Shown one piece after another: positions 1 to 9,713 of a DNA stretch of 64,000 bases. A program made the position numbers and the translations under genes. The DNA lies in contig NZ_JAIELN010000005.1 in the NCBI RefSeq assembly GCF_019753045.1, positions 62,001-126,000 of the forward strand, given 5' to 3'. Positions within the stretch are counted from its first letter, which is position 1. Each line of letters starts with the position of its first letter. The DNA is from Hyphomicrobium sp. Lineage in GTDB: Bacteria > Pseudomonadota > Alphaproteobacteria > Rhizobiales > Hyphomicrobiaceae. The notes under the pieces were generated by a model that saw only the letters and a program-made list of their open reading frames with translations, was not told the origin of the DNA and made no database searches.

Positions 1-397
1 TTCGGTCGTGCCGATCGACAGGCCGGAATGGCTCGGCAGGGTCCCTCTTCCGCATCGTTCGCTTGTCCGGCATCAACTCATCCGGCCCGACGGCGCGACA
101 CGCCGCGAGATCGAAACCGCCAATCGCCAGTCACCGTTCTGCCCAACCATTCGCGAGGCCCGGATCGTGCGATCGGCGCGGCGGCAATTCCGCGTCTATG
201 AGGGCGGCCTCAGCACTTCGGCGAAGACGGATAATCTTTAGGACGGACATAACCTTACCCCGAGCCTATCGATTTTGATGCGCTGATTAGAACTTCATTA
301 AGGAGGTCTTCGGCATAGTCGTTCTGGGCAGCGTTCATGTGTTGACACCGCGGATAGCGCCCAATGAACCCACCCCGTTCAGTCCCAAGGGTCGGCT
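1..397. other. Left edge, no gene supported
   Basis: No protein family is recognisable here. One plus-strand reading frame is open from the window edge to a TAG at 239-241, so the 3' end of a gene starting outside the window is possible, but its translation resembles nothing I know and is rich in Arg and Pro as shadow frames often are. The rest, 242-397, is probably the leader and promoter of the PilZ gene; an AAGGG stretch lies just before its ATG. Confidence 0.3.
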
Positions 398-1027
398 ATG
401 TCCGTGCATTCGAGCATCATCCGGGAAGTCCTGCAGCAGACTGATGCGCTAAAGGCGGGAGACTTGCGCAAGCATCGCAGGGTTCCGCTTTCGCTTTCCG
501 GCCGCTTTATGCGCCCTGACCGCACCGAATACACATGCCAGCTCAAGGACATCTCGGTCGGCGGCGCCGCGATCAGAACGACGGACGTGCCCGAAATTGG
601 TGAGCGCGTCGTCGTCTACCTCGAGCATCTCGGCGGCCTTGAAGGCGTCGTCGCGCGAATTACGTCCGACGGCTTTGCATTTGCTTTTAAAGTCACTGAG
701 CACAAACGCGAGAAGCTCGCGGCTCAAATCATGTGGCTGGTCAACAAGGACGACTTCCCCGATGAGGTCGGCCGGCTGCATGAGCGCATAGGAACTCGCG
801 GAAGACGGACGACGTTGAGGGTCGAGGAGGGCGTCATAATTGACGTTGAATTGCTCGATGTTTCAGCATCTGGCGCTTCTATCGGCACTCCGGCACGGCC
901 GCCGATCGGAAGCCTCGTAATTGCTGGAAAAACCCGGGCGATCGTTCGGCGTCACCACGGACACGGCATTGGTTTACAATTTCTGTCGCTGCTTTCGCCT
1001 GAGGCGTTGCGCGACAGATTCCCCTGA
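398..1027 (+). CDS. Tandem PilZ domain protein
   Basis: A 209-residue soluble protein with two PilZ-like domains. The first carries the complete cyclic-di-GMP signature: R24-xxx-R28 followed by D51-x-S53-x-x-G56. The second, from about residue 134, is degenerate: a basic RGRR stretch followed by a D-x-S-x-x-G motif in the order expected, near residues 150-158. PilZ domains bind c-di-GMP and relay it to motility, polysaccharide or adhesion machinery. No effector domain is attached, so this is probably an adaptor; the target cannot be read from the neighbours. The start is ATG with an AAGGG ribosome site. Binding by the first domain is likely; by the second it is uncertain. Confidence 0.85.
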   Translation: MSVHSSIIREVLQQTDALKAGDLRKHRRVPLSLSGRFMRPDRTEYTCQLKDISVGGAAIRTTDVPEIGERVVVYLEHLGGLEGVVARITSDGFAFAFKVTEHKREKLAAQIMWLVNKDDFPDEVGRLHERIGTRGRRTTLRVEEGVIIDVELLDVSASGASIGTPARPPIGSLVIAGKTRAIVRRHHGHGIGLQFLSLLSPEALRDRFP

Positions 1028-1186
1028 ACAATACGCGTTGGTTGTGTGATGCCTCAAATCGCCCGCCGAGTTGCCAAAATCCTAAAGTTCAATTTGGATG
1101 TAACTTTAGTGCGAATGCCACGGCGGGCATTCATGCTAAAAGCAGCTGTCTCGCGTACTGTATCGTACCGTGTTCGAGGGCGTATC

Positions 1187-1867
1187 ATGAAGTACGGTAG
1201 CGTAGCCATTTACTTGGCAGTTGGACTATTTGCGGCAGTAATGCCGGCGGCAGCGCAGCAGGTAGCGGTGGTCAGCCCCGCGACGCGAGCTCCGGAATTT
1301 ATGCGGGTATACGGAAGTTCCCAACCGCCATATGGCTTTGTGGCTTTCTGTGATCGCATGCCTCAGGAATGTGTCGTCACCTCACCGGATGACGCGCGTT
1401 ACCAGGCAACACCTCAGGCCTTGAGCGAGCTCGACGAGATCAATCGGGCGGTCAATCATGAGATTGAGCCTGCGACCGACCTCGAAGTTTACGGCGTTGT
1501 CGAATACTGGACGCTGCCGAAAACACGCGGCGATTGCGAAGATTACCAGCTTCTTAAGCGTCATCGTCTCATCGCGCGGGGCTGGCCGTCCTCATCGCTT
1601 CTTATGACGGTCGTTCGCGACGAAAAGAACGAAGGGCACGCCGTACTTACGGCCCGCACGACGCAAGGCGATTTCATCCTCGACAACAAGGTCGATGTCG
1701 TCCGGCTGTGGAACCAGACGCCTTATCACTACGTGATGCGGCAGTCGTACATGGATCCGAAGGTTTGGGTATCGCTCGATCCGAACGACGCCGCGACGCC
1801 TTCTGCGCTGTCGGGTGTTCAGTCGGTTAACCAGGGCATCATCGAGACGACGCCGGGGTATCGCTGA
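1187..1867 (+). CDS. Transglutaminase-like cysteine peptidase (BTLCP)
   Basis: A 226-residue secreted protein of the bacterial transglutaminase-like cysteine proteinase family (DUF920). I start it at ATG 1187, where a signal peptide begins (hydrophobic residues 8-20, Ala-rich cleavage site near 23) and a GAGGG site precedes; an upstream in-frame GTG at 1046 would add 47 residues lacking signal character. The catalytic triad is visible: Cys117 in GDCEDY, His151 in GHAVL and Asp166 in FILDN. In relatives such as LapG this fold cleaves adhesins in the periplasm under c-di-GMP control. The preceding PilZ gene is suggestive, but no adhesin or LapD-like receptor is in the window, so the substrate is unknown. 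Confidence 0.85.
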   Translation: MKYGSVAIYLAVGLFAAVMPAAAQQVAVVSPATRAPEFMRVYGSSQPPYGFVAFCDRMPQECVVTSPDDARYQATPQALSELDEINRAVNHEIEPATDLEVYGVVEYWTLPKTRGDCEDYQLLKRHRLIARGWPSSSLLMTVVRDEKNEGHAVLTARTTQGDFILDNKVDVVRLWNQTPYHYVMRQSYMDPKVWVSLDPNDAATPSALSGVQSVNQGIIETTPGYR

Positions 1868-1963
1868 TTGGACTATAGTGGAGAAAGAACTTCGCAGGCC
1901 GGGCATAAAACCGATCTTTGGCCGTTCCCCCGGCCTTTCCCCCCGATCGAGTCCGACCTGTTT

Positions 1964-2007
1964 GCGGGCCGCGCGTCTTCCCCCGAGACGCCGGCCCGCT
2001 TTTTTTT
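1964..2007 (+). terminator. Rho-independent terminator
   Basis: A GCGGGCC / GGCCCGC outer stem and a GCGTCT / AGACGC inner stem close on a C-rich loop, followed by eight T (2000-2007). It lies between the BTLCP gene and the convergent carbonic anhydrase gene and would end the rightward transcript. The T8 is followed directly by nine G, a homopolymer junction prone to sequencing error. Confidence 0.8.
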
Positions 2008-2060
2008 GGGGGGGGGCCGGTTCCTGCAAACTCGGTCAACGAGCTTTTAACGTCGGAATT

Positions 2061-2591
2061 TCAGGTTTGCGGCGTGAGGCCGGCCGCGTAGTGCTTCCAC
2101 TTTTCGACGTAGCGCCGCGCGCCGCCGCCGAAGCGATGAGCTTCTTCGTCGCTCAGCTGACGAACGACTTTGCCGGGCGATCCCAAAACCATTGAGCGGG
2201 GGGGGATTATTTTGCCTTCGGGTATCAGCGCACCGGCGCCGATCACGCATTCCTCGCCGATCTCTGCACCGTTCAAAATGATGCTGCCGATGCCGACGAG
2301 GCTGCCGCGGCCGATGGTGCAGCCATGCAACATCGCCATGTGACCGACGGTGCAGTCTTCGGCAATGGTGAGCGGGAAGCCTGGATCGGTATGCAATACG
2401 CAGCCGTCCTGCACGTTCGAGCGCGCGCCCACGGTGATCAGTTCGTTATCGCCGCGGAGCACTGCGCCGAACCAAACGCTCGCGTCTTCCTCGAGCTTCA
2501 CTTTGCCGAGGAGAACGGCGTTGGGGGCGACCCAGAACACGCCGTTTGCCGGCCTGCTCACGCCTATGCCATCGAATTTATAAAGGGGCAT
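2061..2591 (-). CDS. Gamma-class carbonic anhydrase family protein
   Basis: A 176-residue left-handed beta-helix protein built of hexapeptide repeats, the usual length for the YrdA/PaaY/gamma-CA family. The three zinc ligands are present as His67 (VLHTD), His84 (VGHM) and His89 (MLHG), and an N-terminal Arg-Gly-Asp-Asn element (residues 46-49) matches the family. Metal binding and CO2 hydration are possible, but many members have no measured activity. It is the last gene of a leftward run cysE / DUF3126 / this gene, 12 bases after the DUF3126 stop. Co-transcription with cysE, another hexapeptide-repeat enzyme, is a common arrangement without established functional meaning. Confidence 0.9.
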   Translation of the reverse strand: MPLYKFDGIGVSRPANGVFWVAPNAVLLGKVKLEEDASVWFGAVLRGDNELITVGARSNVQDGCVLHTDPGFPLTIAEDCTVGHMAMLHGCTIGRGSLVGIGSIILNGAEIGEECVIGAGALIPEGKIIPPRSMVLGSPGKVVRQLSDEEAHRFGGGARRYVEKWKHYAAGLTPQT

Positions 2592-2603
2592 TCTGATCGG
2601 GCT

Positions 2604-2819
2604 CTAGACGCCTTCGAGGTCCATATCGAGGATCGCCATCTGAAATTGATAGGACGTCTCGCCCTCTTCGACTTCACGATAAAGCGTCGCGACGAACTCG
2701 CCATTGATGAAGACTTCTGCCATGTCGTCTTTCTTCGGCTGCGGCTTGATTTCGAGGCTGGTGGCGCCGAACGTTTTGCGCAGATACGACTGCAGGCGTG
2801 CGAGTTCTTCTTTCTTCAA
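2604..2819 (-). CDS. DUF3126 family protein
   Basis: A 71-residue acidic protein matching the small alphaproteobacterial DUF3126 family in length and pattern: N-terminal helix with a KKEEL...LRKTFG stretch, then a two-strand segment with FINGEFVATLYR. The function of the family is unknown. It sits 21 bases after cysE and 12 bases before the carbonic-anhydrase gene on the same strand, so one mRNA is likely. No signal peptide or membrane segment is present. Confidence 0.8.
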   Translation of the reverse strand: MKKEELARLQSYLRKTFGATSLEIKPQPKKDDMAEVFINGEFVATLYREVEEGETSYQFQMAILDMDLEGV

Positions 2820-2840
2820 TGTCTTTCTCCTGAACGAATT

Positions 2841-3668
2841 TCAGAGGCCGCCGAAATCATCAACCCAACCCTGCTCCATTGAGCGGGCGGGTTCGGCGCA
2901 ACCTGCGCTGCCGACGATTTTCGCGGGCACTCCGGCGACGGTTACGTTGGGCGGCACTTCGGCGAGAACCACCGATCCGGCAGCCACGCGCGAGCAACGC
3001 CCGACTTTGATATTACCAAGGATCTTTGCCCCCGCTCCGACCAGCACATTATCGCCGATCTTCGGGTGGCGGTCACCAATCTCTTTGCCGCTGCCGCCAA
3101 GTGTCACCGCGTGCAGGAACGAGCAGTTGTCGCCGACGACGGCTGTCTCGCCAACGACGAAACCCGTTGCGTGATCGAGCATGATGCCCTTGCCGAACTG
3201 TGCGGCCGGATGAATGTCGACCGCGAACATTCGCGACGACTGGCTTTGCAGATAGAGCGCAAAATCGTAGCGGCGGCTCTTCCACAGCGCATGCGCGAAG
3301 CGATATGTGACGAGGGCATGGAAGCCCTTGAAGTACAACAGCGGGTCGAGATAGCGCGTGCATGCCGGATCGCGATCGTAGACCGCCTGAAGATCGGCAC
3401 GGAAAATTGCGCCGATGCCCGGATGCTCGGCTATCACGCTTTGGAATGTTTGCGAGATCAACCCTGCATCCACGTCGGTGTGGTTCAACCGCTGGGCGAG
3501 CCGATGGCAGACAGCGTCTTCCAGCATCTGGTGGCTGAGAACGGTCGCGAAGATGAAGCTGCCGAGCGCCGGCTCGGTCTTCATCGCGGCTTCGGCCTCG
3601 GCGCGGATCTGCGCCCAGATCGGGTCGACGATTTGGACCTTTGACGTCGCTGTCTTTGTGTTCGACAC
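2841..3668 (-). CDS. cysE: Serine O-acetyltransferase
   Basis: A 275-residue CysE that transfers acetyl from acetyl-CoA to L-serine, the first step of cysteine synthesis. The N-terminal helical domain (about 15-150) is followed by a left-handed beta-helix of hexapeptide repeats. Catalytic elements are conserved: Asp151 in DIHP, His166 in LDHATG and His201 in GDRHPK. The C-terminus ends DDFGGL; many CysE proteins end in Ile, which docks into cysteine synthase, so the terminal Leu could alter that complex. Translation appears to start at a GTG (3666-3668) behind an AGAGG site. It leads the cysE / DUF3126 / gamma-CA run. Confidence 0.93.
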   Translation of the reverse strand: MSNTKTATSKVQIVDPIWAQIRAEAEAAMKTEPALGSFIFATVLSHQMLEDAVCHRLAQRLNHTDVDAGLISQTFQSVIAEHPGIGAIFRADLQAVYDRDPACTRYLDPLLYFKGFHALVTYRFAHALWKSRRYDFALYLQSQSSRMFAVDIHPAAQFGKGIMLDHATGFVVGETAVVGDNCSFLHAVTLGGSGKEIGDRHPKIGDNVLVGAGAKILGNIKVGRCSRVAAGSVVLAEVPPNVTVAGVPAKIVGSAGCAEPARSMEQGWVDDFGGL

Positions 3669-3901
3669 GTCTTGCCTCTAACACGGAATGAGGGCCTGGA
3701 GACCCGCGTATGCACACGCGAACCGGTCCAAATTAGCAACAGGCGAATTAACGCCAGCGTAAACCCCGGTCAATCGATCGGGCGATTAACATATACACTT
3801 TCTCGCCGCCGCGTGCATCTGCCGCCCTGGCCCCGGTTTGCGGGCCGTTTTATTGCGCCTTAGATGGCCGCCGGAATACCGGAATAGAAGGATCAAGACG
3901 C

Positions 3902-4705
3902 ATGGCTCAGGCCGCGGAAGTCGCCAACCCGACGCTGCGATATGTCAAGGACGGGGGCATTGGCTGGATCACGGCCGACAATCCGGCACGGATGAACGCG
4001 CTCACGGCCGCCATGTGGGAGGCTATTCCAGGTGCAGTCGCGGAAGCCGTTGCCGATCCAGACGTCCGGGTCGTCATTTTGCGCGGCGCGGGCGACAGGG
4101 CCTTTTCGGCCGGCGCCGATATTTCCGAATTCGAAAGTTCCAGGACCGGGAATGCCGCCCAGATCTACGACACGTTGAACGACAACGCCTTCAACGCCCT
4201 CATCGACTGCGCCAAGCCGACGATTGCCATGATCCATGGATTTTGTCTCGGCGGCGGACTTGGCCTTGCTCTCTGCTGCGATATGCGGATTGCGGACGAT
4301 GCGAGCCAGTTCGCCATTCCGGCGGCCAAGCTTGGGATTGGCTACAATGCACGCTGGGTGCGGCCGATCCTTGCCGCTATCCCGGCGGCGCGCGCCAAGG
4401 AACTCTTATTCACTGGACGCCGTTTCCGCTCCGCCGATGCAGAGGCGATGGGCCTCGTTTCGCAACTCGTGACGACGGCCGAACTCGAGGCGACCGTCAG
4501 GGCGCTGGCGCTGGAAATTGCCGCGAACGCGCCTTTGTCCGTTGCGGCCGCGAAGCAGGTGATCGACGAAATCTCACGTCATCCCGAGAATCCCGATATG
4601 GACCGCCTCGATGCCGCCGTCGCTGCCTGTTTCGAAAGCGAAGACTATGCCGAAGGCCGCCGGGCATTTCTTGAAAAGCGCAAGCCAGTATTCAAGGGCA
4701 AATGA
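3902..4705 (+). CDS. Crotonase-fold protein lacking both catalytic glutamates
   Basis: A 267-residue enoyl-CoA hydratase/isomerase superfamily protein. The CoA-binding and oxyanion-hole elements are present (SAGADI near 69-74 and the GGG at 117-119). Aligned by eye to rat crotonase, the two hydratase glutamates are absent: Glu144 corresponds to Gly121 (GGGLGLAL) and Glu164 to Ala141 (IPAAKLG). It is therefore unlikely to be an ordinary hydratase; decarboxylase, hydrolase or ligand-binding roles are possible. A deacetylase gene begins within 14 bases of its stop, so the two may share a transcript, though their functions are not obviously connected. Confidence 0.85.
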   Translation: MAQAAEVANPTLRYVKDGGIGWITADNPARMNALTAAMWEAIPGAVAEAVADPDVRVVILRGAGDRAFSAGADISEFESSRTGNAAQIYDTLNDNAFNALIDCAKPTIAMIHGFCLGGGLGLALCCDMRIADDASQFAIPAAKLGIGYNARWVRPILAAIPAARAKELLFTGRRFRSADAEAMGLVSQLVTTAELEATVRALALEIAANAPLSVAAAKQVIDEISRHPENPDMDRLDAAVAACFESEDYAEGRRAFLEKRKPVFKGK

Positions 4706-4718
4706 TTTGACCGAGCGC

Positions 4719-5822
4719 ATGACCTGGTTTCGCATTCTTGGTTCCGTGGCCGTCGTCTCCTTGACGGCGACGGCTGCATGGGCAGGCGACAAGACATTGC
4801 TCGAGGCGTGTTTTTCGCCGTCTGCACTCGCAGCCGTTCAGGGCGAAGAGACGATCACAAAGGGCAATCGATCTTTCGATGCTCAGATCAAAATCAAGGG
4901 CTTTACGCCTGCCTCTCCCGTTGCCGATGCGCTCCGCGGCGCGATCCGTCGCGTCAACCTTCCGCCCGGCGAGAAAGCGATTGCGCTGACGTTCGACCTT
5001 TGCGAGCAACGTGGAGAAATCGCCGGTTACGACGGGCGAATTTTCGACTATTTGCGGCAGCAGGGCGTCAAGGCAACGTTCTTTGCGGGCGGAAAGTGGA
5101 TGGTTTCACATCAGCAGCGCACCGCACAGCTGATGGCCGATCCATTGTTCGAAATCGGCAATCACACCGAAACGCATGCGAACCTTCGCCTGTTGCAACC
5201 CGCTGCCGTGAACCAGCAGGTGCTCGCTCCGCAAAAGGCATATGAAGACGCACGCAGCCGCTTCGGTGCGCAACAATGCGTTGCGTCGTCATCGCCGGAC
5301 TCGATGAGCCGCATTCCAGTGCAACCGACGCTTTTTCGCTTTCCCTATGGGGCCTGCAATGATGCGTCGATGAAAGCCGTCAACGATGCGGGCATGCTTG
5401 CGATCCAATGGGACGTCGCCACGGGCGATCCCGATCCGCATGAATCCGCTGCCCGGATTGCGCAAGCGATGGTGAACGAAGCGAAGCCCGGCTCGATCAT
5501 CGTCAATCACGCGAACGGGCGGGGCTGGCACACTGCCGAAGCGCTCGCGATCGCTATTCCGAAGCTGAAGGCCAAGGGCTATAAATTCGTGACGGTCAGC
5601 GAATTGATGACAATGGGCAAACCAGTGATCACGTCCGAATGCTACGATCGCAAGCCCGGCGACACCAATCGCTACGACTTCCTCGGCGCTCTGCAGCATC
5701 CGCTGAATTCGACGGCCAAGAACGCCTCCGACAAGAACGGGGCGACCGCCGCCGCTTCGTCCCCGTCCAAATCAAAGACAGCCAAAAGCACTTTGCAGAA
5801 CCCCCTGGCGACCGATAACTGA
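4719..5822 (+). CDS. Secreted polysaccharide deacetylase (NodB fold)
   Basis: A 367-residue exported protein with a signal peptide (hydrophobic 5-20, AWA site at 20-22) and a NodB domain from about residue 85. Motif 1 is T91-F-D93-L-C-E rather than TFDDG, so the usual second Asp, a metal ligand, is Leu; motif 2 is H149-T-E-T-H153. The segment GYDGRIFDYL and the later FRFPYGA are typical of a branch of the family. The substrate is unknown. The tail after about 330 is rich in Ser, Ala and Lys. An in-frame TTG at 4707 behind AAGGG is an alternative start. The gene ends one base before the GNAT start. Confidence 0.85.
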   Translation: MTWFRILGSVAVVSLTATAAWAGDKTLLEACFSPSALAAVQGEETITKGNRSFDAQIKIKGFTPASPVADALRGAIRRVNLPPGEKAIALTFDLCEQRGEIAGYDGRIFDYLRQQGVKATFFAGGKWMVSHQQRTAQLMADPLFEIGNHTETHANLRLLQPAAVNQQVLAPQKAYEDARSRFGAQQCVASSSPDSMSRIPVQPTLFRFPYGACNDASMKAVNDAGMLAIQWDVATGDPDPHESAARIAQAMVNEAKPGSIIVNHANGRGWHTAEALAIAIPKLKAKGYKFVTVSELMTMGKPVITSECYDRKPGDTNRYDFLGALQHPLNSTAKNASDKNGATAAASSPSKSKTAKSTLQNPLATDN

Positions 5823-5823
5823 G

Positions 5824-6321
5824 ATGACGGGAGCCGACACACTGCCGGTCTCCCCTCGCGCGGTGACGTTCGAGCCGATGACGGCCGAGGCGGCGCAAAG
5901 CCTCGGAGCGGCGCTGGCGCAAATCGATCCGTGGGCGCGCTACGAGTACACGGGCGAGACGCTCGCCGCGTTCCTTGCGGGCGAGGAGCCGGGTGCACAG
6001 CGTTTCCAGATCATCGTCGATGGCGTGCTCGCGGGTGCAATTGTCATCCGGAGCAATTGGCTCCGGGGATCCTATCTGCAGTTTCTCGGAATCCTGCCGG
6101 CGTTCCATCGCCAGGGCGTCGGGCGCTCAGCGCTATTGTGGTTCGAGCGCGGCTCCGAGGCGAGCGGCGCCCGCAATCTCTGGGTCGTCGCTTCCGATTT
6201 CAATGCCGGCGCGCAGGCCTTCTACGAACGGCATGGCTTCGCTCGCATCGGGATAATCGACGGGCTCGTTGCCGACGGCGCCGGAGAAATTCTTTTTCGA
6301 AAACGGCTAACGATTGGTTGA
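5824..6321 (+). CDS. GNAT family N-acetyltransferase
   Basis: A 165-residue Gcn5-related acetyltransferase. The acetyl-CoA pyrophosphate loop is visible as HRQGVGRSAL, preceded by the strand LQFLGILPAF, and the C-terminal FYERHGFARIG motif is present. The ATG lies one base after the deacetylase stop, which implies translational coupling. The acceptor is not identifiable from sequence; the pairing with a deacetylase hints at an envelope-sugar substrate, but this is speculation. Confidence 0.85.
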   Translation: MTGADTLPVSPRAVTFEPMTAEAAQSLGAALAQIDPWARYEYTGETLAAFLAGEEPGAQRFQIIVDGVLAGAIVIRSNWLRGSYLQFLGILPAFHRQGVGRSALLWFERGSEASGARNLWVVASDFNAGAQAFYERHGFARIGIIDGLVADGAGEILFRKRLTIG

Positions 6322-7001
6322 GGCGGCGAACGCAGCGCGGCTGAGTTGCCTGGACCGCTAACGAGCCGTTGATACCTCTGAGCCTCCTTGCCGGCGTACG
6401 CCACTAACGTCGTGGTGAATGCAAGCAATTAATTTTGGATCGTTATTGTGCGGCGCATCTCAACCATTCCGCAGTTATGACGGGATGCGATCCATCCTCA
6501 TGCTCATCGCGACAACCGCGCATTTGCAGGGCTTTTTGAAGAGAGCGCCCCATCGCCACGAGAGCTGCGGTCTTTGCTTATGGTTTCAGCCGTCGGCGAT
6601 GCGCGGAGATTATTCGATTCAACGGTGACGCCGCTTCTGCGACGCAAAATGCTTTTTGCTTGTCAGCGATGTCGGCTGTTGCATAGCTTCCGGCGGACGC
6701 TTCGAAGAAAGCGAGACGAATTCCAAGGCCTTCACAAGGGGGGGCCAGTGGCAAGGCTCTGCAGGGCGAATTAACTCTCTTGCGGTATGATTGTCGTTTG
6801 GATTTCGTGGAACTGGTCGTGCTCGGGACCCATTGAGAGCGACCGTCTGGAGGAAATGCCTGAAACAGTAATCCCACGCACGATGCTCCAAGGAGCCAAC
6901 GAGACGGGGGACTATTTCTGGGATGTCTGGCGCGAGCCAAACGACCATACGGCGCGGGACCGAAAAGCGGACCGCGCCGATTTTTTTGGCCAGACGAGCC
7001 C
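6322..7001. other. 680-base gap without a supported gene
   Basis: Several overlapping open frames exist on both strands (for example 6419-6628 plus and 6578-6940 minus), but none has a recognisable family, a clear ribosome site or a composition distinct from the other frames. Nothing resembling a tRNA, small-RNA terminator or repeat was seen. It separates the rightward GNAT gene from the end of the leftward methionine operon. Confidence 0.4.
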
Positions 7002-9713
7002 TCAGGCGGCCGCGGCTCTGGCGGACCGTTCGTAGTTCAAAACGGGGGCGAGCCAACGCTCCGCTTCTTCGACAGTCCATCCCTTGCGAGCCGCGTAATC
7101 CTCGACCTGATCCCGCTCCACCTTGCCAACACCGAAATAGTGGCTTTCGGGATTTGCGAAATAAAGCCCCGAAACGGATGAACCGGGCCACATCGCGTAG
7201 CTCTCGGTCAACGTGATGCCGGTGGTCTTTTCAACGTCCATCAGCTTCCAGATGGTCGCCTTCTCCGTATGGTCGGGCTGGGCCGGATAGCCCGGCGCCG
7301 GGCGGATGCCTTGGTACTTCTCGAGGATCAAATCCTCGGCCGAAAGTTTTTCGGATTTCGCATGGCCCCACAGCTCCTTGCGAACCTTTTCATGCATGGC
7401 TTCGGCAAACGCCTCCGCCAAACGATCGCACAGCGCCTTCGCGATGATGCGGTTGTAGTCGTCGGTCTTTTTGATGTGACGCTCGATGGCTTCTTCTTCG
7501 CCAAGGCCCGAAGTCACGGCGAAAGCGCCTATGTAATCGGCGATCCCCGTTTCCTTCGGTGCGATGAAATCGGAAAGCGCCACGTGAGCGCGGTTGCGCG
7601 TCGGATCGCGGGCGATCTGCTGACGAAGGGTATGCAGCGTCGCCATCCCTGCGGCGCGCGTTTCGTCCGCATAGAGCGCAATATCGTCGCCGATGCTGTT
7701 CGCCGGCCAGAAGCCGACAATGCCAGATGCCGTTACCCATTTTTCGGCAACCATGCGCTTCAGCAGCGCTTGGGCGTCGTCAAAGAGCTTCTTCGCTTCT
7801 GCGCCGACTTTATTGTCGGTCAAGATTTGCGGGTAGCGGCCCGCGAGTTCCCATGTCTGGAAGAACGGCGTCCAATCGATATAGGGAACGAGCGCCGCGA
7901 GGTTGAAATTCGCGAAGGTGCGCGTGCCGAGGAAGCTCGGCTTTACCGGCTTAAACGCCTGCCAATCGATCTTGAACTTGTTGTCGCGAGCAGCCTTGAG
8001 AGTGATGCGCTGTTTGCGCGCTTCGTTGGCGAGATGGGACTCGCGAACCTTGGTGTACTCGGCTTGGATGTCCTGAACGTAAGGCGTTTTATCGGTATCC
8101 GACAGCAGCTTCGAGACCACGCCAACGGCACGGCTGGCGTCGAGAACGTAGACGGCCTGCCCACGGTTGTAGTTCGGATTGATCTTGACGGCCGTGTGCA
8201 CTTTGCTGGTCGTCGCGCCGCCAATCAACAGCGGCATCGAGAAGCCTTCGCGCTCCATCTCACCTGCTACGAAGCACATCTCGTCGAGCGACGGCGTGAT
8301 GAGACCGGACAGGCCGATCATGTCGACCTTTTCCTTCTTCGCCGTCTCGAGGATTTTCGCGGCGGGCACCATGACGCCGAGATCGATGACTTCGTAGTTG
8401 TTGCACTGGAGCACAACGCCGACGATGTTCTTACCGATGTCGTGGACGTCACCCTTGACCGTCGCCATCAGGATTTTGCCCGCGGCAGGCTTCTGGTCGA
8501 GGCCCGAGGCTTTCTTCTCGGCTTCGAGGTAGGGCTGCAGGTAAGCAACAGCCTGCTTCATGACGCGCGCCGATTTCACGACCTGCGGCAGGAACATCTT
8601 GCCGGCGCCGAAGAGATCGCCGACGACGTTCATGCCGGCCATCAGCGGGCCTTCGATGACGTGCAGCGGCTTTTCCGCCTTGGCGCGCGCCTCTTCCGTG
8701 TCGACCTCGATGAAGTCGGTGATGCCGTGAACGAGCGCATGGGTTAGCCGCGCTTCGACGGGCGCCTCGCGCCATGTGAGATCTTTTTCCTTCGCCTTCG
8801 CGCCGCCGCCGTCGCCTTTGAATTTCGGCGCGGCTTCGAGCAAGCGATCGGTTGCGTCAGCTCGGCGATTGAGGATCACGTCCTCGCAGAGTTCGCGCAG
8901 CTCCGCCGGAATGTCGTCATAGAGCGCGAGCTGACCGGCGTTGACGATGCCCATATCCATGCCAGCCTGAATGGCGTGGTAGAGGAACACCGAGTGCATC
9001 GCCTGGCGCACCGGCTCGTTGCCACGGAAGGCGAACGACAGGTTGGAAACGCCGCCCGAGATATGGACGAGCGGCATCTTCTCCTTGATCTGACGCGCGG
9101 CTTCGATGAAGGCGATGCCGTAGCTGTTGTGCTCTTCGATGCCGGTCGCGACGGCGAATATGTTCGGATCGAAGATGATGTCTTCCGGCGGAAAGCCGAC
9201 TTTCTCCGTCAGGAGTTTATAGGCGCGCTCGCAGATCGAAACCTTGCGCTCTATCGTGTCGGCTTGGCCCTCCTCATCGAATGCCATGACGACGACGGCC
9301 GCGCCGTAGCGCAACACCTTGCGTGCATGCTCGAGGAATGCGCCTTCGCCTTCCTTCATCGATATCGAATTGACGATAGCCTTGCCCTGCACGCACTTGA
9401 GGCCCGCTTCGATGACGCTCCATTTGGAACTGTCGATCATGATCGGAACGCGGCTGATGTCGGGTTCAGACGCGATCAGATTGAGGAACGTCGACATCGC
9501 CTGCTCGGAATCGAGCAAGCCTTCGTCCATGTTGACGTCGATTATCTGGGCGCCGGCTTCCACCTGCTGGCGTGCGACGGTGAGAGCTCCCGAATAGTCG
9601 TTCTGCTCGATCAGCTTCCGGAACTTGGCTGAACCCGTAACGTTCGTGCGTTCACCGACGTTGATGAAGGACTGTGCTGCGTTGGCTGTGGTCATTGTGC
9701 TCTGTTCACCCAT
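7002..9713 (-). CDS. metH: Methionine synthase, C-terminal part (pterin, B12 and reactivation domains)
   Basis: This polypeptide carries MetH without its homocysteine domain. It opens with the pterin-binding start [12 protein letters not shown], then the cobalamin cap and B12 domain with D-V-H-D-I-G (near residue 420), then the AdoMet-dependent reactivation domain with the R-x-x-x-G-Y motif in GIRPAPGYP. It completes methyl transfer from methyltetrahydrofolate through cobalamin to homocysteine with its partner encoded just upstream. ATG 9713 overlaps the upstream stop by 8 bases; ATG 9695 (MTTANAAQ) is an equally good start. The combined length of the two parts is close to that of one-piece MetH (about 1230 residues). 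Confidence 0.92.
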   Translation of the reverse strand: MGEQSTMTTANAAQSFINVGERTNVTGSAKFRKLIEQNDYSGALTVARQQVEAGAQIIDVNMDEGLLDSEQAMSTFLNLIASEPDISRVPIMIDSSKWSVIEAGLKCVQGKAIVNSISMKEGEGAFLEHARKVLRYGAAVVVMAFDEEGQADTIERKVSICERAYKLLTEKVGFPPEDIIFDPNIFAVATGIEEHNSYGIAFIEAARQIKEKMPLVHISGGVSNLSFAFRGNEPVRQAMHSVFLYHAIQAGMDMGIVNAGQLALYDDIPAELRELCEDVILNRRADATDRLLEAAPKFKGDGGGAKAKEKDLTWREAPVEARLTHALVHGITDFIEVDTEEARAKAEKPLHVIEGPLMAGMNVVGDLFGAGKMFLPQVVKSARVMKQAVAYLQPYLEAEKKASGLDQKPAAGKILMATVKGDVHDIGKNIVGVVLQCNNYEVIDLGVMVPAAKILETAKKEKVDMIGLSGLITPSLDEMCFVAGEMEREGFSMPLLIGGATTSKVHTAVKINPNYNRGQAVYVLDASRAVGVVSKLLSDTDKTPYVQDIQAEYTKVRESHLANEARKQRITLKAARDNKFKIDWQAFKPVKPSFLGTRTFANFNLAALVPYIDWTPFFQTWELAGRYPQILTDNKVGAEAKKLFDDAQALLKRMVAEKWVTASGIVGFWPANSIGDDIALYADETRAAGMATLHTLRQQIARDPTRNRAHVALSDFIAPKETGIADYIGAFAVTSGLGEEEAIERHIKKTDDYNRIIAKALCDRLAEAFAEAMHEKVRKELWGHAKSEKLSAEDLILEKYQGIRPAPGYPAQPDHTEKATIWKLMDVEKTTGITLTESYAMWPGSSVSGLYFANPESHYFGVGKVERDQVEDYAARKGWTVEEAERWLAPVLNYERSARAAAA

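Noticed and set aside
6419-6940. Overlapping short frames between the GNAT and metH genes
   Set aside because: None has a ribosome site, family or frame-specific composition.
7269-8747. 492-residue plus-strand frame antisense to metH
   Set aside because: Shadow of the conserved metH C-terminal part; no independent ribosome site or homology.
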